From Glutamicibacter sp. B1 (lineage in GTDB: Bacteria > Actinomycetota > Actinomycetes > Actinomycetales > Micrococcaceae): a DNA stretch of 64,000 bases. Of the stretch, positions 54,941 through 64,000 are shown piece by piece. The DNA lies in assembly GCF_039602135.1 (NCBI RefSeq), contig NZ_CP125942.1, positions 1,736,001-1,800,000 on the forward strand. The letters run 5' to 3'. The position numbers were made by a program, and so were the translations under genes. The notes beneath the pieces were generated by a model, which did no database searches, was not told where the DNA came from, and was given only the letters and a program-made list of their open reading frames with translations. Within the stretch, counting starts at the first letter, position 1. Every line of letters begins with the position of its first letter.

Positions 54941-56788
54941 TTACTTCTTTTTCGGTTCGTCGGTGGACAGCGCAGCGATGAAGGCTTCCTGTGGAACCTC
55001 CACGCGGCCAACCATCTTCATGCGCTTCTTGCCTTCCTTCTGCTTCTCGAGCAGTTTGCGCTTACGGCTGATGTCGCCGCCGTAGCACTTAGCAAGAACG
55101 TCCTTACGGATCGCGCGAATATTCTCTCGAGCAATGATTCGCGAACCAATGGCCGCCTGAATCGGAACCTCGAACTGCTGGCGAGGAATCAGCTCACGCA
55201 GCTTGGATGTCATCATTGTTCCGTACGAGTAGGCTTTGTCACGGTGGGTAATGGCGCTGAACGCGTCCACCTGATCACCCTGCAACAAGATGTCGACCTT
55301 CACCAGATCGGCGACCTGCTCACCGTCAGCCTTCCAGTCCAGTGAGGCGTAGCCACGAGTCTTGGACTTGAGCTGGTCGAAGAAGTCGAAGACGATCTCG
55401 GCCAGTGGCAAGTGGTAACGCATTTCAACGCGGTCCTCGGAGAGGTAATCCATTCCGCGCATGGTGCCACGACGACTCTGGCACAGTTCCATCACGGCAC
55501 CGATGAATTCGCTCGGGGCAAGGATGGTCGCGGCGACCATCGGTTCGTGAACCTCGAGGATCTTCCCGTCTGGGAACTCCGATGGGTTGGTCACGGTGAT
55601 CGTCTGCTTGTCTTCACCGACAACCTCGTACACCACGTTCGGTGCCGTGGAAATCAAGTCCAGATTGAATTCGCTTTCCAGGCGCTGGCGCGTGATTTCC
55701 AGGTGGAGCAATCCAAGGAAGCCGACACGGAAGCCGAAGCCCAACGCGACTGAAGTTTCTGGTTCGTAGGTTAGTGCAGCATCGTTAAGCTGCAACTTAT
55801 CCAGCGCGTCGCGCAGTACCGGGTAATCGGTACCGTCCATGGGATAAAGACCCGAGAACACCATCGGCTTAGCCTCTTCGTAGCCACCGAGTGATTCACT
55901 GGCAGGCTTCAAGGAGTTCGTGACCGTATCGCCGACCTTGGACTGGCGAACGTCCTTCACACCGGTAATCAGGTAGCCAACTTCGCCGACTCCCAACCCC
56001 TTAGTTGGTTCTGGATTCGGTGAGGAAACACCGATTTCCAAGAGTTCGTGGGTGGTTCCCGTGGACATCATCTGGATCTTCTCGCGCGGCGAGAGTTTGC
56101 CGTCGACCACACGCACGTAGGTGACCACACCACGATAGGTGTCGTACACCGAGTCGAAGATCATGGCACGCGCCGGAGCCTTCGCATCGCCGACAGGTGG
56201 TGGAAGTTGCTTGATGACCTCATCGAGCAATGCTTCGACGCCTTCACCAGTCTTACCGGAAACCTTGAGTACGTCCTCTGGCTCACAGCCGATGAGGTTG
56301 GCAAGTTCTGCGGCGTACTTTTCTGGCTGAGCATTGGGTAGATCGATCTTGTTCAATACCGGGATGATGGTCAGATCGCCCTCGATGGCAAGGTAGAGGT
56401 TCGCAAGAGTCTGCGCCTCAATACCTTGGGCAGCGTCAACCAGAAGGATTGCACCTTCACAGGCTGCCAATGAACGCGAAACTTCGTAGGTGAAGTCAAC
56501 GTGTCCAGGCGTATCGATCATATTCAGCGCGTAGGAGGTTCCATCTTCACCCTCCCAAGGCATACGAACCGCCTGGGACTTGATGGTGATGCCGCGCTCA
56601 CGCTCAATATCCATGCGATCAAGATATTGCGCCTTCATATCGCGGGCCGAGACGACGCCAGTCAACTGCAACATGCGGTCAGCCAACGTCGACTTGCCGT
56701 GGTCAATATGGGCAATGATGCAGAAATTACGGATGAGCGACGGATCGGTCGCGGCAGGCACCTGAGCGGTGCGGGCCAATGGAGACAC
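54941..56788 (-). CDS. lepA: Elongation factor 4 (LepA)
   Basis: A 615-residue translational GTPase. G1 is AHIDHGKST (residues 26-34), followed by [12 protein letters not shown]3 DTPGHVDF and G4 NKIDL. The LepA-specific C-terminal domain ends in a basic [16 protein letters not shown] segment. The start is GTG with GAGG 9 bases upstream. The lepA-hemW order is typical of many bacteria. Confidence 0.97.
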   Translation of the reverse strand: MSPLARTAQVPAATDPSLIRNFCIIAHIDHGKSTLADRMLQLTGVVSARDMKAQYLDRMDIERERGITIKSQAVRMPWEGEDGTSYALNMIDTPGHVDFTYEVSRSLAACEGAILLVDAAQGIEAQTLANLYLAIEGDLTIIPVLNKIDLPNAQPEKYAAELANLIGCEPEDVLKVSGKTGEGVEALLDEVIKQLPPPVGDAKAPARAMIFDSVYDTYRGVVTYVRVVDGKLSPREKIQMMSTGTTHELLEIGVSSPNPEPTKGLGVGEVGYLITGVKDVRQSKVGDTVTNSLKPASESLGGYEEAKPMVFSGLYPMDGTDYPVLRDALDKLQLNDAALTYEPETSVALGFGFRVGFLGLLHLEITRQRLESEFNLDLISTAPNVVYEVVGEDKQTITVTNPSEFPDGKILEVHEPMVAATILAPSEFIGAVMELCQSRRGTMRGMDYLSEDRVEMRYHLPLAEIVFDFFDQLKSKTRGYASLDWKADGEQVADLVKVDILLQGDQVDAFSAITHRDKAYSYGTMMTSKLRELIPRQQFEVPIQAAIGSRIIARENIRAIRKDVLAKCYGGDISRKRKLLEKQKEGKKRMKMVGRVEVPQEAFIAALSTDEPKKK

Positions 56789-56900
56789 CTAAACAGACCT
56801 CACTAGCTGACTAAAAGACGTAGTTGGATTAGGTTCTATTCTGTCATGATTTCCGAGTCATCACGTATATCGACGATCTGCAACTGGTAGTTTGTGGTTC

Positions 56901-57461
56901 ATGGCAGTGAATCCAGAGAAGATATTCAGTCTGGTGATGCGCGTGGTTAAGCAGTTCAGTTCCACGCGCTCACGTACAACAGGAAACAAAAACGCAGGTA
57001 CTTCCGCTCCACATAGCCCCCGCAGTGCCTCGGCTCAGCGCTCAAGCCATGGCGATGCTGGAGCGGCGAACAATTACCCCGGTGATTTCCGTGGGACTAT
57101 CAACTTTGAGTACTCGCCATCTCTGGATGGCAACGCCGATCCCGGTGAAATTGTCTGGGGATGGGTGCCTTATGAGGAGGACTACTCTCAAGGTAAAGAC
57201 CGCCCCGTGCTGATCGTAGGTCGCGAAGGTGGATGGCTGCTGGGTCTGATGCTTACGAGCAAAGACAAGAATAATGAGAGCCACCATAACCCGAGTTACA
57301 TGGACATCGGCACCGGAAGTTGGGATCGTGAGCGTCGTCCGAGCGAAGTAAAGCTCGACCGCATTATTCGCCTCAACGATGCCTCGGTTCGTCGCGAAGG
57401 GGCGATCTTGGATAAGAATCGCTTCTCAAGTGTGGTGAACGCCCTAAACGAACGAGCATAA
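56901..57461 (+). CDS. PemK/MazF-like domain protein without visible antitoxin
   Basis: The C-terminal ~110 residues are a MazF/PemK-type domain: GEIVWGWVPYEEDYSQGKDRP, PVLIVGREGGWLLGLMLTSKDK, and a strand near EVKLDRIIRLNDASV. The first ~70 residues are low-complexity, rich in Ser, Arg and Ala. Classical MazF enzymes are mRNA endoribonucleases. No antitoxin gene is adjacent, so a toxin role is doubtful. ATG 56901 is chosen over TTG 56892. Confidence 0.8.
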   Translation: MAVNPEKIFSLVMRVVKQFSSTRSRTTGNKNAGTSAPHSPRSASAQRSSHGDAGAANNYPGDFRGTINFEYSPSLDGNADPGEIVWGWVPYEEDYSQGKDRPVLIVGREGGWLLGLMLTSKDKNNESHHNPSYMDIGTGSWDRERRPSEVKLDRIIRLNDASVRREGAILDKNRFSSVVNALNERA

Positions 57462-57472
57462 GTGCTCGTTGT

Positions 57473-57501
57473 TGGGCTTCAGGTCTGATAAAGTTAATAC
57501 C
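57473..57501 (+). promoter_or_regulatory. Candidate promoter of rpsT
   Basis: TTGGGC (57473-57478), a 17-base spacer and TAATAC (57496-57501). It would start an unusually long leader of about 125 bases ahead of rpsT. Confidence 0.5.
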
Positions 57502-57505
57502 TGTG

Positions 57506-57582
57506 TGTTGCGCAGGTTGGGCAACACGCCCCCTTCGGGTCGCCATAGGTGCCCCACACCGCTCAGTCGATGGCCTGAAGGA
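57506..57582 (+). ncRNA. Structured leader of rpsT
   Basis: Possible stems are GTGTTGC/GCAACAC (57506-57512 with 57522-57528) and a long-range CCTTC/GAAGG (57533-57537 with 57578-57582). The latter encloses GCCAT/ATGGC (57543-57547 with 57571-57575) and GGTG/CACC (57549-57552 with 57558-57561). Ribosomal protein leaders often bind their own product; whether S20 does so here is unknown. The first stem overlaps the predicted transcription start. Confidence 0.4.
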
Positions 57583-57631
57583 TGAACCCTCTACCGACCG
57601 TATATAACGATAAACGAGAGAGTTTATTAAA

Positions 57632-57892
57632 GTGGCTAACATCAAGTCCCAGAAGAAGCGTATCCTGACCAACGAAAAGGCACGTCTGCGTAACGTAGCT
57701 GTCCGTTCCGAGGTTAAGACCGTAATCCGTAACGTCAACGAGGCAGTAGCCGCAGGCGACAAGGATAAGGCAACCGAGGCATTGCGCCTGGCTGGCAAGA
57801 AGCTCGACAAGGCTGTAAGCAAGGGTGTTCTGCACAAGAACAACGCTGCAAACCGCAAGTCGGCTATTGCCAAGAAGGTTAGCGCCCTCTAA
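57632..57892 (+). CDS. rpsT: 30S ribosomal protein S20
   Basis: An 86-residue, Lys/Arg-rich helical protein that binds 16S r[24 protein letters not shown] and the C-terminal [20 protein letters not shown] are family signatures. The start is GTG. It is monocistronic, with its own promoter candidate and a strong terminator. Confidence 0.97.
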   Translation: MANIKSQKKRILTNEKARLRNVAVRSEVKTVIRNVNEAVAAGDKDKATEALRLAGKKLDKAVSKGVLHKNNAANRKSAIAKKVSAL

Positions 57893-58232
57893 GCCAAGCT
57901 TAGACTTCATCATCTCCCCCGTACCCTTTGGGTACGGGGGTTTTGTATTTTCAGCGGTGCTTCTGCAATGAACGCCGAACAGCCCTGGCCGGCGAAGAGG
58001 CTAGGCCCCTATTCCCGAGAATCACTCTCCATCGAGGCCGCAGACAACTAAGAATAGATCCGAGCCAAAGCTGAAGCGCAGTAGCCCACTCGCCGCAAGA
58101 TTATTGATTGTCACCAAGCCACTGAGCAGACCCAGCTTCCACAAAAGCGCTTGGGACCTAAAGGAACGGTGGCAATGGGAGACAGGCAACGTAGCGCTTC
58201 CTGTCCCCCAGCATCAACCGATGCGCGATTGT
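57893..58232. other. 340-base gap between rpsT and holA
   Basis: It contains the rpsT terminator and then about 290 bases with no supported feature. A 27-codon frame at 57968-58051 (MNAEQPWPAKRLGPYSRE...) lacks a ribosome-binding site. Both flanking genes end here (convergent). Confidence 0.55.
57916..57940 (+). terminator. Terminator after rpsT
   Basis: CCCCCGTACCC-ttt-GGGTACGGGGG followed by TTTTGTATTTT, a textbook intrinsic terminator. Confidence 0.95.
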
Positions 58233-59225
58233 TTAACGGTTCGGTGCCTTAGCCGCAATAAACATGATGGCATGCTCCAGAGCATATCCAGGAGAACGGC
58301 TTCCACCTTTAACCATTCGATCGGTGTTCGCGATTTCTTCAATGCACAAAGCCAGGTCGCTACGCTTCCAACCACGAGCCTGTTGCTGAGCTTGTTGCAC
58401 CTGCCACGGGGCCATTCCCAATTGAGATGCCAGCGCAGCAGCAGGTTCATTCACACCAAGTACCTTGGCTAACTGCCGCACCTTCATCGCCAGCGTGGCA
58501 ACGATGGGAATCGGATCAGTACCTGTACCTAAAGAGTGCCTCAAGGTTCGCAAGGCAGCCTGCGCATTTCCCGAAATCGCGGCATCGGCAACTTTGAAAG
58601 CAGTGGCCTCAACACGACCGCCGTAGTACCGATCAACTAATTCTTGATCGATGGTGCCGGTCGTGTCTTGAATAAGCTGCGAGCAACTAGATCCCAGCTC
58701 GGCCAACGAGTTACCTACAGCAGCGACCAACGCCTTCACCGCGTCGTTGGTAATTCGCCGTTTTGCTGCTTTAAATTCAGCCTGGACGAAGTCGACCTTC
58801 TCGGCGTCCTTCTTGACCGGCTGGCAGTTCACGATCAGAGCTCCGGCAGTTTTAATGGCGTCGATGAGTTTCTTGCCTCGTGTGCCCCCGGAGTAATGCA
58901 TGATCAGCACGTTTTCCGGTGCTTGGTCCTTCAAGTACGCTAGAGCATCCTTGAGGAAGTATTCATTCATTTGTGCCATCTCGTGGACTTCTACGAGATT
59001 GGCGCTGGAGAATAACGAAGAACTGGTCGCCAACAGAAGTTCGCCAGGTTCGTATTTAGAAGCATCCAATCTTGTGACTTCAATGTCGTCACGCGCAGCA
59101 GCCTGTTGCCGAAGGAACTCAAAGGCGCGAGAAGCTAGATAATCCTCTGAACCGGTGAGCAAAATCAGCGGTTGGGGCGTAAGCTCCCGCCATGAGATAC
59201 CTGGGTTAGCCTGGGCGCGTGCCAT
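58233..59225 (-). CDS. holA: DNA polymerase III subunit delta
   Basis: The clamp-loader delta subunit, 330 residues. The N-terminal LILLTGSEDYLASRAFEFLRQQ, the SLFSSANLVEVHEM segment and the C-terminal helical collar (KVRQLAKVLGVNEPAAALASQLGM ... PGYALEHAIMFIA) match the family. It lies downstream of comEC, a widespread gene order. Confidence 0.92.
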   Translation of the reverse strand: MARAQANPGISWRELTPQPLILLTGSEDYLASRAFEFLRQQAAARDDIEVTRLDASKYEPGELLLATSSSLFSSANLVEVHEMAQMNEYFLKDALAYLKDQAPENVLIMHYSGGTRGKKLIDAIKTAGALIVNCQPVKKDAEKVDFVQAEFKAAKRRITNDAVKALVAAVGNSLAELGSSCSQLIQDTTGTIDQELVDRYYGGRVEATAFKVADAAISGNAQAALRTLRHSLGTGTDPIPIVATLAMKVRQLAKVLGVNEPAAALASQLGMAPWQVQQAQQQARGWKRSDLALCIEEIANTDRMVKGGSRSPGYALEHAIMFIAAKAPNR

Positions 59226-59259
59226 CGAGCTCCTAAATGCGTGGGACGATATATTGATC

Positions 59260-61527
59260 CTACCGAACCGGTGAACCCAACGCAGTACTCATCACGCCGT
59301 GCTCAGTAAATGTGAGAAGCACGGTACCGGACTGATCCGTTCTGAAAACACGGGCACCCACCTCGTTGGCCACATCGAGAATTTCTTGATGCGGATGTCC
59401 ATAGGAATTATCCTTGCCAGCAGAAACCAGAAGAACCTGTGGCGATATGGTCCTAATGATTTCGGTTCCACCATTGCGTGCGCCATGATGAGACGCCTTG
59501 AGAATCGTGGCTGGTGGTTGGGGAAATTTACGTAGTAGGGCACTCATCGCTTCGGTTTCCATATCCCCCGCGGAAAAATAGTCAATCTCTCCGCTGGCCA
59601 CATGAAAACGGAAACGTATCACCAGCGACGTGTCATTGGGTTCGGCACGCTGGGCCGCCAAGGTTTCCGGGCCGATCACATGGTAACTGACCAGTTCGGT
59701 GTCTTTCACGGCCCCAGCTTCAATGACGCTGGCACCTGCCCATCGATCAAGCTCAAAACCAGCAGACACCAGCCTCTGGCCAATCTTGATACCCGATTCC
59801 TCTAAAGCGCTGATTCCCCCGAAATGATCGGCGTGAGAGTGCGTGACAAATACTATGGGCAACGAGGTGATCTTCAGCCTTCGCAAACATTGCACCACGT
59901 TGCCGTCTTCGGGGCCCGCATCCACCAGCCAACCTTGGTTCTCCCCCACATTGATGACGATTCCATCACCTTGCCCCACATCGCACATGGCAATATTCCA
60001 ATTCTCATTAATGGGCTCGCGATAAAACAGTGTGGCCGGAAGTATTAGAGCCGCAAGAAACACCAGAACCGCACCCAGCATCGCCAGCGAGATCTGACGT
60101 ACACGAACGCGCTCTGTCTCCCGACCGGCAATTAAAAGTATGCAGAGCACCGCTGCCAGCATGATGGCCAAGACGATTCCGAGGACACCTTCGGGCCAAG
60201 GTCGAGCCGCCCCTGGAAGTCCAGCGGAAAATTGGGCGATCTTGCCGACGAGTTCCGCGGGTAGCCCGGGAATCCACAACAGTACTTGTGCCACTGAAGG
60301 CATCGGCGTGCAGATCAGCAAGCAGACCATTCCCACGGCCGTAATCAGCGGGAGCAGTGGGGCCACCAACAGATTTGTGGGTAAGGAGTACAAGCTGAAA
60401 TTACTGTTTAACGCGATGATCACTGGCAGACAGGTAAATTGTGCGGCACAGCAAATAGCAGTCATCTCAGCAAGCCACGAGGGCATGACATGTCCGAAGA
60501 TTTCAGTCAGCGACGGGGTAAGCAAGATGATGCCCAAGGTGGCAAGTATTGATAGGGCAAAAGCTGGCTCGGCACCCAACTCAGGGTCAATGAGCAACAA
60601 AATCGTTGCGCTCAAGGACAAAATGCCCAATGACGCTTGCCCACGTCCCACGAGCAATGACAGCACAGCAATGCTACCCATCAAACTCGCTCGCAAAACG
60701 CTCGGATCCGGCCCAACAAACCAGGTAAAGAGTCCCACCGCAGCGATCATTAATAACGCGCTCGGCACCCGCGGAATAGAGAATACGCGCAACAAACTCA
60801 GAATAATTGCGGCCAGTAGTGCGATGTTAGATCCACTGACCGCGGTGAGATGGCTCAGGCCACTAGTTTTCATGGCGTCGGACAACGCCTCATCTTGTCC
60901 TGAGCGATCACCGTACAGCATGCCCGGCAACAACGCCTGAGCATTACTGGGCAACTGGTTGGATACTGATGAGAATCGATCTTTGAGGTTCTGTGCCGCA
61001 TTCGGTTCGGACTGCGATAGGACCTTGGGCTCACTGAGAGCACGAGCCCACCAGGAAAAAGTGCCGGATTCCGCCGGCGCAAAACTCACAATGCTCTCGA
61101 AGCGCTGTGCGTTGTGAGGCAATGTGTAAGCGAGGGTCAAATATACCGGCACCTCGCATTGCACCCACGAGCCATCCTGCCAATAGCGTTCGACATTAGC
61201 GCTGCCTTTGAGCTCCCCATCGGGCGTCGGCACTACGGCTTCGTCAAAACTCAGTTCGGCACGAAGCTGTTGCTCCCCCTGTTCAGGAAGGGTGCACTGG
61301 CTACCGGTGATGTTGATGGTGGTGATAGCGAGTAGTCCCAAGAGGAAAACGATCGGACCGGTGAACCACGGCGTGGAATGGGCGCCATCATGCCGTTCGC
61401 GTAGGAGCAAAGCTAGCAACAACGCAAGAAGCGCAATGAATGCCCACAGCAATAGCGGCGGGATGGTGAAATAGGCGGCGAGCCATGCACCCGAGAGCAG
61501 CCACAGACCTCGAAAATCTGTTGTCAT
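59260..61527 (-). CDS. comEC: ComEC/Rec2 DNA internalisation channel
   Basis: A 755-residue polytopic protein: N-terminal membrane helices, a soluble OB-like domain and the competence domain (MKTSGLSHLTAVSGSNIALLAAI). The C-terminal metallo-beta-lactamase domain contains THSHADHFGGISALEESGI and ASHHGARNGG. The family forms the inner-membrane channel for DNA uptake. It overlaps comEA by 4 bases. Late genes for a type IV pilus are not in the window, so competence itself is not shown. Confidence 0.92.
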   Translation of the reverse strand: MTTDFRGLWLLSGAWLAAYFTIPPLLLWAFIALLALLLALLLRERHDGAHSTPWFTGPIVFLLGLLAITTINITGSQCTLPEQGEQQLRAELSFDEAVVPTPDGELKGSANVERYWQDGSWVQCEVPVYLTLAYTLPHNAQRFESIVSFAPAESGTFSWWARALSEPKVLSQSEPNAAQNLKDRFSSVSNQLPSNAQALLPGMLYGDRSGQDEALSDAMKTSGLSHLTAVSGSNIALLAAIILSLLRVFSIPRVPSALLMIAAVGLFTWFVGPDPSVLRASLMGSIAVLSLLVGRGQASLGILSLSATILLLIDPELGAEPAFALSILATLGIILLTPSLTEIFGHVMPSWLAEMTAICCAAQFTCLPVIIALNSNFSLYSLPTNLLVAPLLPLITAVGMVCLLICTPMPSVAQVLLWIPGLPAELVGKIAQFSAGLPGAARPWPEGVLGIVLAIMLAAVLCILLIAGRETERVRVRQISLAMLGAVLVFLAALILPATLFYREPINENWNIAMCDVGQGDGIVINVGENQGWLVDAGPEDGNVVQCLRRLKITSLPIVFVTHSHADHFGGISALEESGIKIGQRLVSAGFELDRWAGASVIEAGAVKDTELVSYHVIGPETLAAQRAEPNDTSLVIRFRFHVASGEIDYFSAGDMETEAMSALLRKFPQPPATILKASHHGARNGGTEIIRTISPQVLLVSAGKDNSYGHPHQEILDVANEVGARVFRTDQSGTVLLTFTEHGVMSTALGSPVR

Positions 61528-62189
61528 GGGACCACCAAATCGGCAAGTTTCTCGAGCATGGCTGGGCCGATGCCAGAAACTGCATCCAGTTCGTCCACGG
61601 AATTAAAGGGACCGTTTTTGGTTCGAAAATCGATGATCCGCTGCGCCAAAGCAGGACCAATACCAGGTAGTTCTTGCAGTGTTTCTGCATCAGCGGTGTT
61701 GATGGATATTTTTGCGTCGGCACTGGGGACGGGCACTGCTTGACCGGAAGACTCGGAACTCGCGCCGGGCATGATGATTTGCTGTCCATCAATGAGCTTC
61801 GCAGCTAAGTTGACCAGTTCAGGGTGAGCGCCCTTAGCCAATCCCCCGGCACTGTCCACGGCGTCGGTAATGCGCGAACCCTCAGGTAGCTCGTAAACGC
61901 CGGGCTTCTTCACCGCACCAACCACATGCACGGTCACCGAAACTCCGGAGGTACTGGGCGAACTGTCGGTGTTCTCGTTCTCGGAACTCTTGCTGGTGGC
62001 TTCGGAATCCAGCGGTACAGTCTCCAACGCGTCATTGGAGGGTGCGGGGGCCAAAAGGATAGAAATGGCGATCCAGGCGAGCACGACAAGGACCAAAGCG
62101 AGTACCGCTACGCGCGAGATCGCAAACCTGAGACGACCGGGACGTGGCGCGTACTTGCTGAAAAAATCGTGACGGCCCATGCGCCACAT
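61524..62189 (-). CDS. comEA: ComEA-type helix-hairpin-helix DNA-binding protein
   Basis: A 221-residue membrane-anchored DNA receptor. One membrane helix (residues ~25-47) is followed by a Ser/Glu-rich linker and an SLBB domain (VHVVGAVKKPGVYELPEGSR). Two helix-hairpin-helix motifs end the protein (NTADAETLQELPGIGPALAQ; FNSVDELDAVSGIGPAMLEK). It is encoded directly upstream of comEC, as is usual. Confidence 0.93.
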   Translation of the reverse strand: MWRMGRHDFFSKYAPRPGRLRFAISRVAVLALVLVVLAWIAISILLAPAPSNDALETVPLDSEATSKSSENENTDSSPSTSGVSVTVHVVGAVKKPGVYELPEGSRITDAVDSAGGLAKGAHPELVNLAAKLIDGQQIIMPGASSESSGQAVPVPSADAKISINTADAETLQELPGIGPALAQRIIDFRTKNGPFNSVDELDAVSGIGPAMLEKLADLVVP

Positions 62190-62204
62190 TATGAGCGGTC
62201 GGTT

Positions 62205-63134
62205 CTAGGCCGAGGCCGAACCCTTTTCAGGTTGTGGATCCAATGGGGCCACAGCGACCGCCAAGACGCCCATGCCGGTGTGGGCAGCAAGTACCGCCGG
62301 CAGGGATTCAATCACCACCGGCTGGTTGCTAAAAGGCGTTAGCTCCGTGGCGATTTCACTGGCAAGCTCAAGAGCCCCAAAATGCATCACACCAAGACGC
62401 ACCGGTCCCTGGGCTGTGCGCGCGTCACGAAGAGCTAGGGACACCAGTCGCGCCTGGGCCCGCGCAAAGGACCGCGGTTTTTCCAGTGCGGTGATGGCCC
62501 CTTGATCGATGGTCAGGATCGGCTTGACGTTCAACAGGCCGCCGAGTACCGAGGACAGAGCACTGATGCGCCCACCACGGCGCAATTGTTCCAAGCTCGG
62601 CACCGCGAAGTACACCGAATTGGCGGTAGCCATGCGCACAATTTGTTCTAGCATCGCTTGAGGCGCGCCGGCATCCCTGGCATCGAGCACATCGGCGATG
62701 GTGAAGCCCAGTGGCAAGGCTACGGTATGAGAATCAAGCACCGTAACCTTGTTGGAAAATTGCGCGGCAGCTAGTCGTGCGGCCTCCACGGTACCGGAAA
62801 GTGCCCCGGACATGTGGATGGAAAGGACCTGCTGACAACCTTCAGCAAAGAGCTGTTGGTACACGCGCGCGAACTCACCCGGTGCTGGGCGCGAGGTTTT
62901 CACGGATTTGCCCATGGCCAATCCCATCATCAGGGCCGAGGTGTCGTCGCCCTGGACGTGGTTATCGACGATGATCGGGATATTAACTTCTGCGAACCCG
63001 GCACGGTCACGAAACTGTGGGGGCAAGCAGGACGCCGAATCGGTAACGATCCCAATGCTCGGACGCGAAAGCCCGCGCGGGGCCAGCCACTTCGGTAGCC
63101 AACCCGCGCGCGAGCTTTTGAGTCGATCGTTCAT
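62205..63134 (-). CDS. DegV family fatty-acid-binding protein
   Basis: A 309-residue DegV-fold protein. Signatures are IGIVTDSASCLPPQF, IPIIVDNHVQGDD, VKTSRPAPGEFARVYQQL, SIHMSGALSGTVEAARLAA and VDSHTVALPLG-type text. The family binds fatty acids and in Firmicutes supplies fatty acid kinase; the partner here is unknown. It lies 15 bases before comEA and 9 bases after leuS. Confidence 0.92.
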   Translation of the reverse strand: MNDRLKSSRAGWLPKWLAPRGLSRPSIGIVTDSASCLPPQFRDRAGFAEVNIPIIVDNHVQGDDTSALMMGLAMGKSVKTSRPAPGEFARVYQQLFAEGCQQVLSIHMSGALSGTVEAARLAAAQFSNKVTVLDSHTVALPLGFTIADVLDARDAGAPQAMLEQIVRMATANSVYFAVPSLEQLRRGGRISALSSVLGGLLNVKPILTIDQGAITALEKPRSFARAQARLVSLALRDARTAQGPVRLGVMHFGALELASEIATELTPFSNQPVVIESLPAVLAAHTGMGVLAVAVAPLDPQPEKGSASA

Positions 63135-63143
63135 GAGGCGAGC

Positions 63144-64000
63144 TTACGGGGCAGGAACCACGTTCACCAGCTTCGGCGCACGCACAATCACCTTCAAAGG
63201 CGCCTTGCCATCAAGCATGCGAACTACTGCCTCATCGGCCAGCGCCAGCGCCTGCAACTCTTCCTCGGAGATGTCCACTGAAACCTGCAGACGTGCACGC
63301 ACCTTGCCCTTGATCTGGACCACGGCGGTGATGGTGTCATCCACCAACAGCGACTCATCAACCTCTGGCCATGCGCTGGTGACCACGCTCGGTGCGTAGC
63401 CCAAAGCTTCCCACATATCCTCTGCGGTGTAGGGGGCGAACAGGCTCAGCAGCTGGGCGACGACCGTGGCGGCTTCGCGTACCGCTGGATCGGCAGCACC
63501 CGCACCGGAGTCGATGGTCTTACGGGTCGCGTTGACCAGCTCCATGGTCTTGGCGATCACCACGTTGAACTTGCCCGAATCCAGCAGCTGCGCGGACTCG
63601 TGCACGGTGCGGTGGGTCACCTGACGCAGGGACTTATCCCCGCTGGTGTAATCCACGCCGACCTCGCTGGTGGTGTCCTGGGCGATGCGCCAGGCACGGG
63701 CCAAGAACTTCTGCGAACCCGATGGGGACACATCGGCCCAGTCCACGTCATCCTCTGGTGGGGAGGCGAAGACCATGGTCAAACGCACCGCGTCCACACC
63801 GAACTTGTCCAGCTGCTCGCCCAAATCCACGCCATTGCCCAGGGACTTACTCATGGCCTTACCACCGTTGAGTACCTGGCCCTGGTTCAGCAGTGCGCTA
63901 AATGGTTCGGTAGCGTCAATCAGCCCCAGATCGTGAACGACCTTGGTGAAGAAGCGCGAGTAGAGCAGGTGCAAGATCGCGTGCTCTACACCGCCGACGT
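63144..64000 (-). CDS. leuS: Leucyl-tRNA synthetase, C-terminal part (runs off the window)
   Basis: A minus-strand frame open to the right edge. It reads [20 protein letters not shown] near the edge, then the class I KMSKS-type signature [18 protein letters not shown], the anticodon-binding helical domain and a C-terminal [11 protein letters not shown] domain. These match the bacterial LeuS C-terminus. About 285 residues are visible; the catalytic N-terminal part is outside the window. Confidence 0.95.
   Translation of the reverse strand, partial: VGGVEHAILHLLYSRFFTKVVHDLGLIDATEPFSALLNQGQVLNGGKAMSKSLGNGVDLGEQLDKFGVDAVRLTMVFASPPEDDVDWADVSPSGSQKFLARAWRIAQDTTSEVGVDYTSGDKSLRQVTHRTVHESAQLLDSGKFNVVIAKTMELVNATRKTIDSGAGAADPAVREAATVVAQLLSLFAPYTAEDMWEALGYAPSVVTSAWPEVDESLLVDDTITAVVQIKGKVRARLQVSVDISEEELQALALADEAVVRMLDGKAPLKVIVRAPKLVNVVPAP

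Noticed and set aside
57968..58051. A 27-codon frame in the rpsT-holA gap
   Set aside because: No ribosome-binding site or promoter, and no similarity to a known small protein.
60140..60940. A 266-codon plus-strand frame opposite comEC
   Set aside because: comEC motifs on the minus strand are continuous, and the plus frame has no recognisable domain.

Overview
The window looks like chromosomal sequence of an actinobacterium, most likely a Micrococcaceae member of the Arthrobacter/Glutamicibacter type. This is inferred from gene content (Pup ligation genes, RbpA, a qcrCAB/ctaCDEF respiratory set, fused PafBC), gene order, moderate GC and many GTG starts. No search was run. No rRNA, tRNA or CRISPR was seen. 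The sequence is gene dense, and many transcription units end in long perfect hairpins.

Region 1 (1-12.5 kb, + strand) is a protein-modification, export and helicase cluster. It holds the 3' end of dop, then pup and pafA, two FKBP isomerases, a fused pafBC regulator, a small membrane protein, tatA, tatC, helY, an amidohydrolase, and, after a 409-base regulatory gap, a polyprenol-phosphate mannosyltransferase. Proteasome subunit genes (prcBA) do not lie between pup and pafA.

Region 2 (12.6-22.2 kb) holds rbpA (convergent with the mannosyltransferase), an SPFH/NfeD pair, an overlapping zapE-def-rlmA operon, an ArsR regulator, DUF3817 and DUF3054 membrane proteins, an ACR3/BASS-type transporter, a SatD-like/membrane protein pair and a stand-alone Lrp/AsnC ligand-binding protein.

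Region 3 (22.3-34 kb) carries trpD and the two halves of the aerobic terminal respiratory chain: ctaE-qcrC-qcrA-qcrB on + and ctaC-ctaD-ctaF on -, pointing at each other. Between them is a 2.9-kb accessory island with a broken GC-rich serine recombinase, an inverted repeat, two unknown small genes (one probably secreted) and a GntR/UTRA regulator.

Region 4 (34-44 kb) contains erpA, an M20 peptidase, a DUF3043 protein, pyrD, an alpha/beta hydrolase, recO-uppS, leuA and an FAD monooxygenase. Upstream of leuA is an unannotated leader peptide with five consecutive leucine codons. It is followed by a hairpin that would cover the leuA ribosome-binding site, which is the most interesting regulatory signal in the window.

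Region 5 (44-64 kb) is housekeeping: phoH-ybeY-CNNM/CBS-era, a GerMN lipoprotein, hrcA-dnaJ-rsmE under a CIRCE operator, DUF3097, DUF4870, lepA-hemW, a solo MazF-like protein, rpsT with a long structured leader, holA, comEA-comEC, degV and the 3' part of leuS, which runs off the window end.
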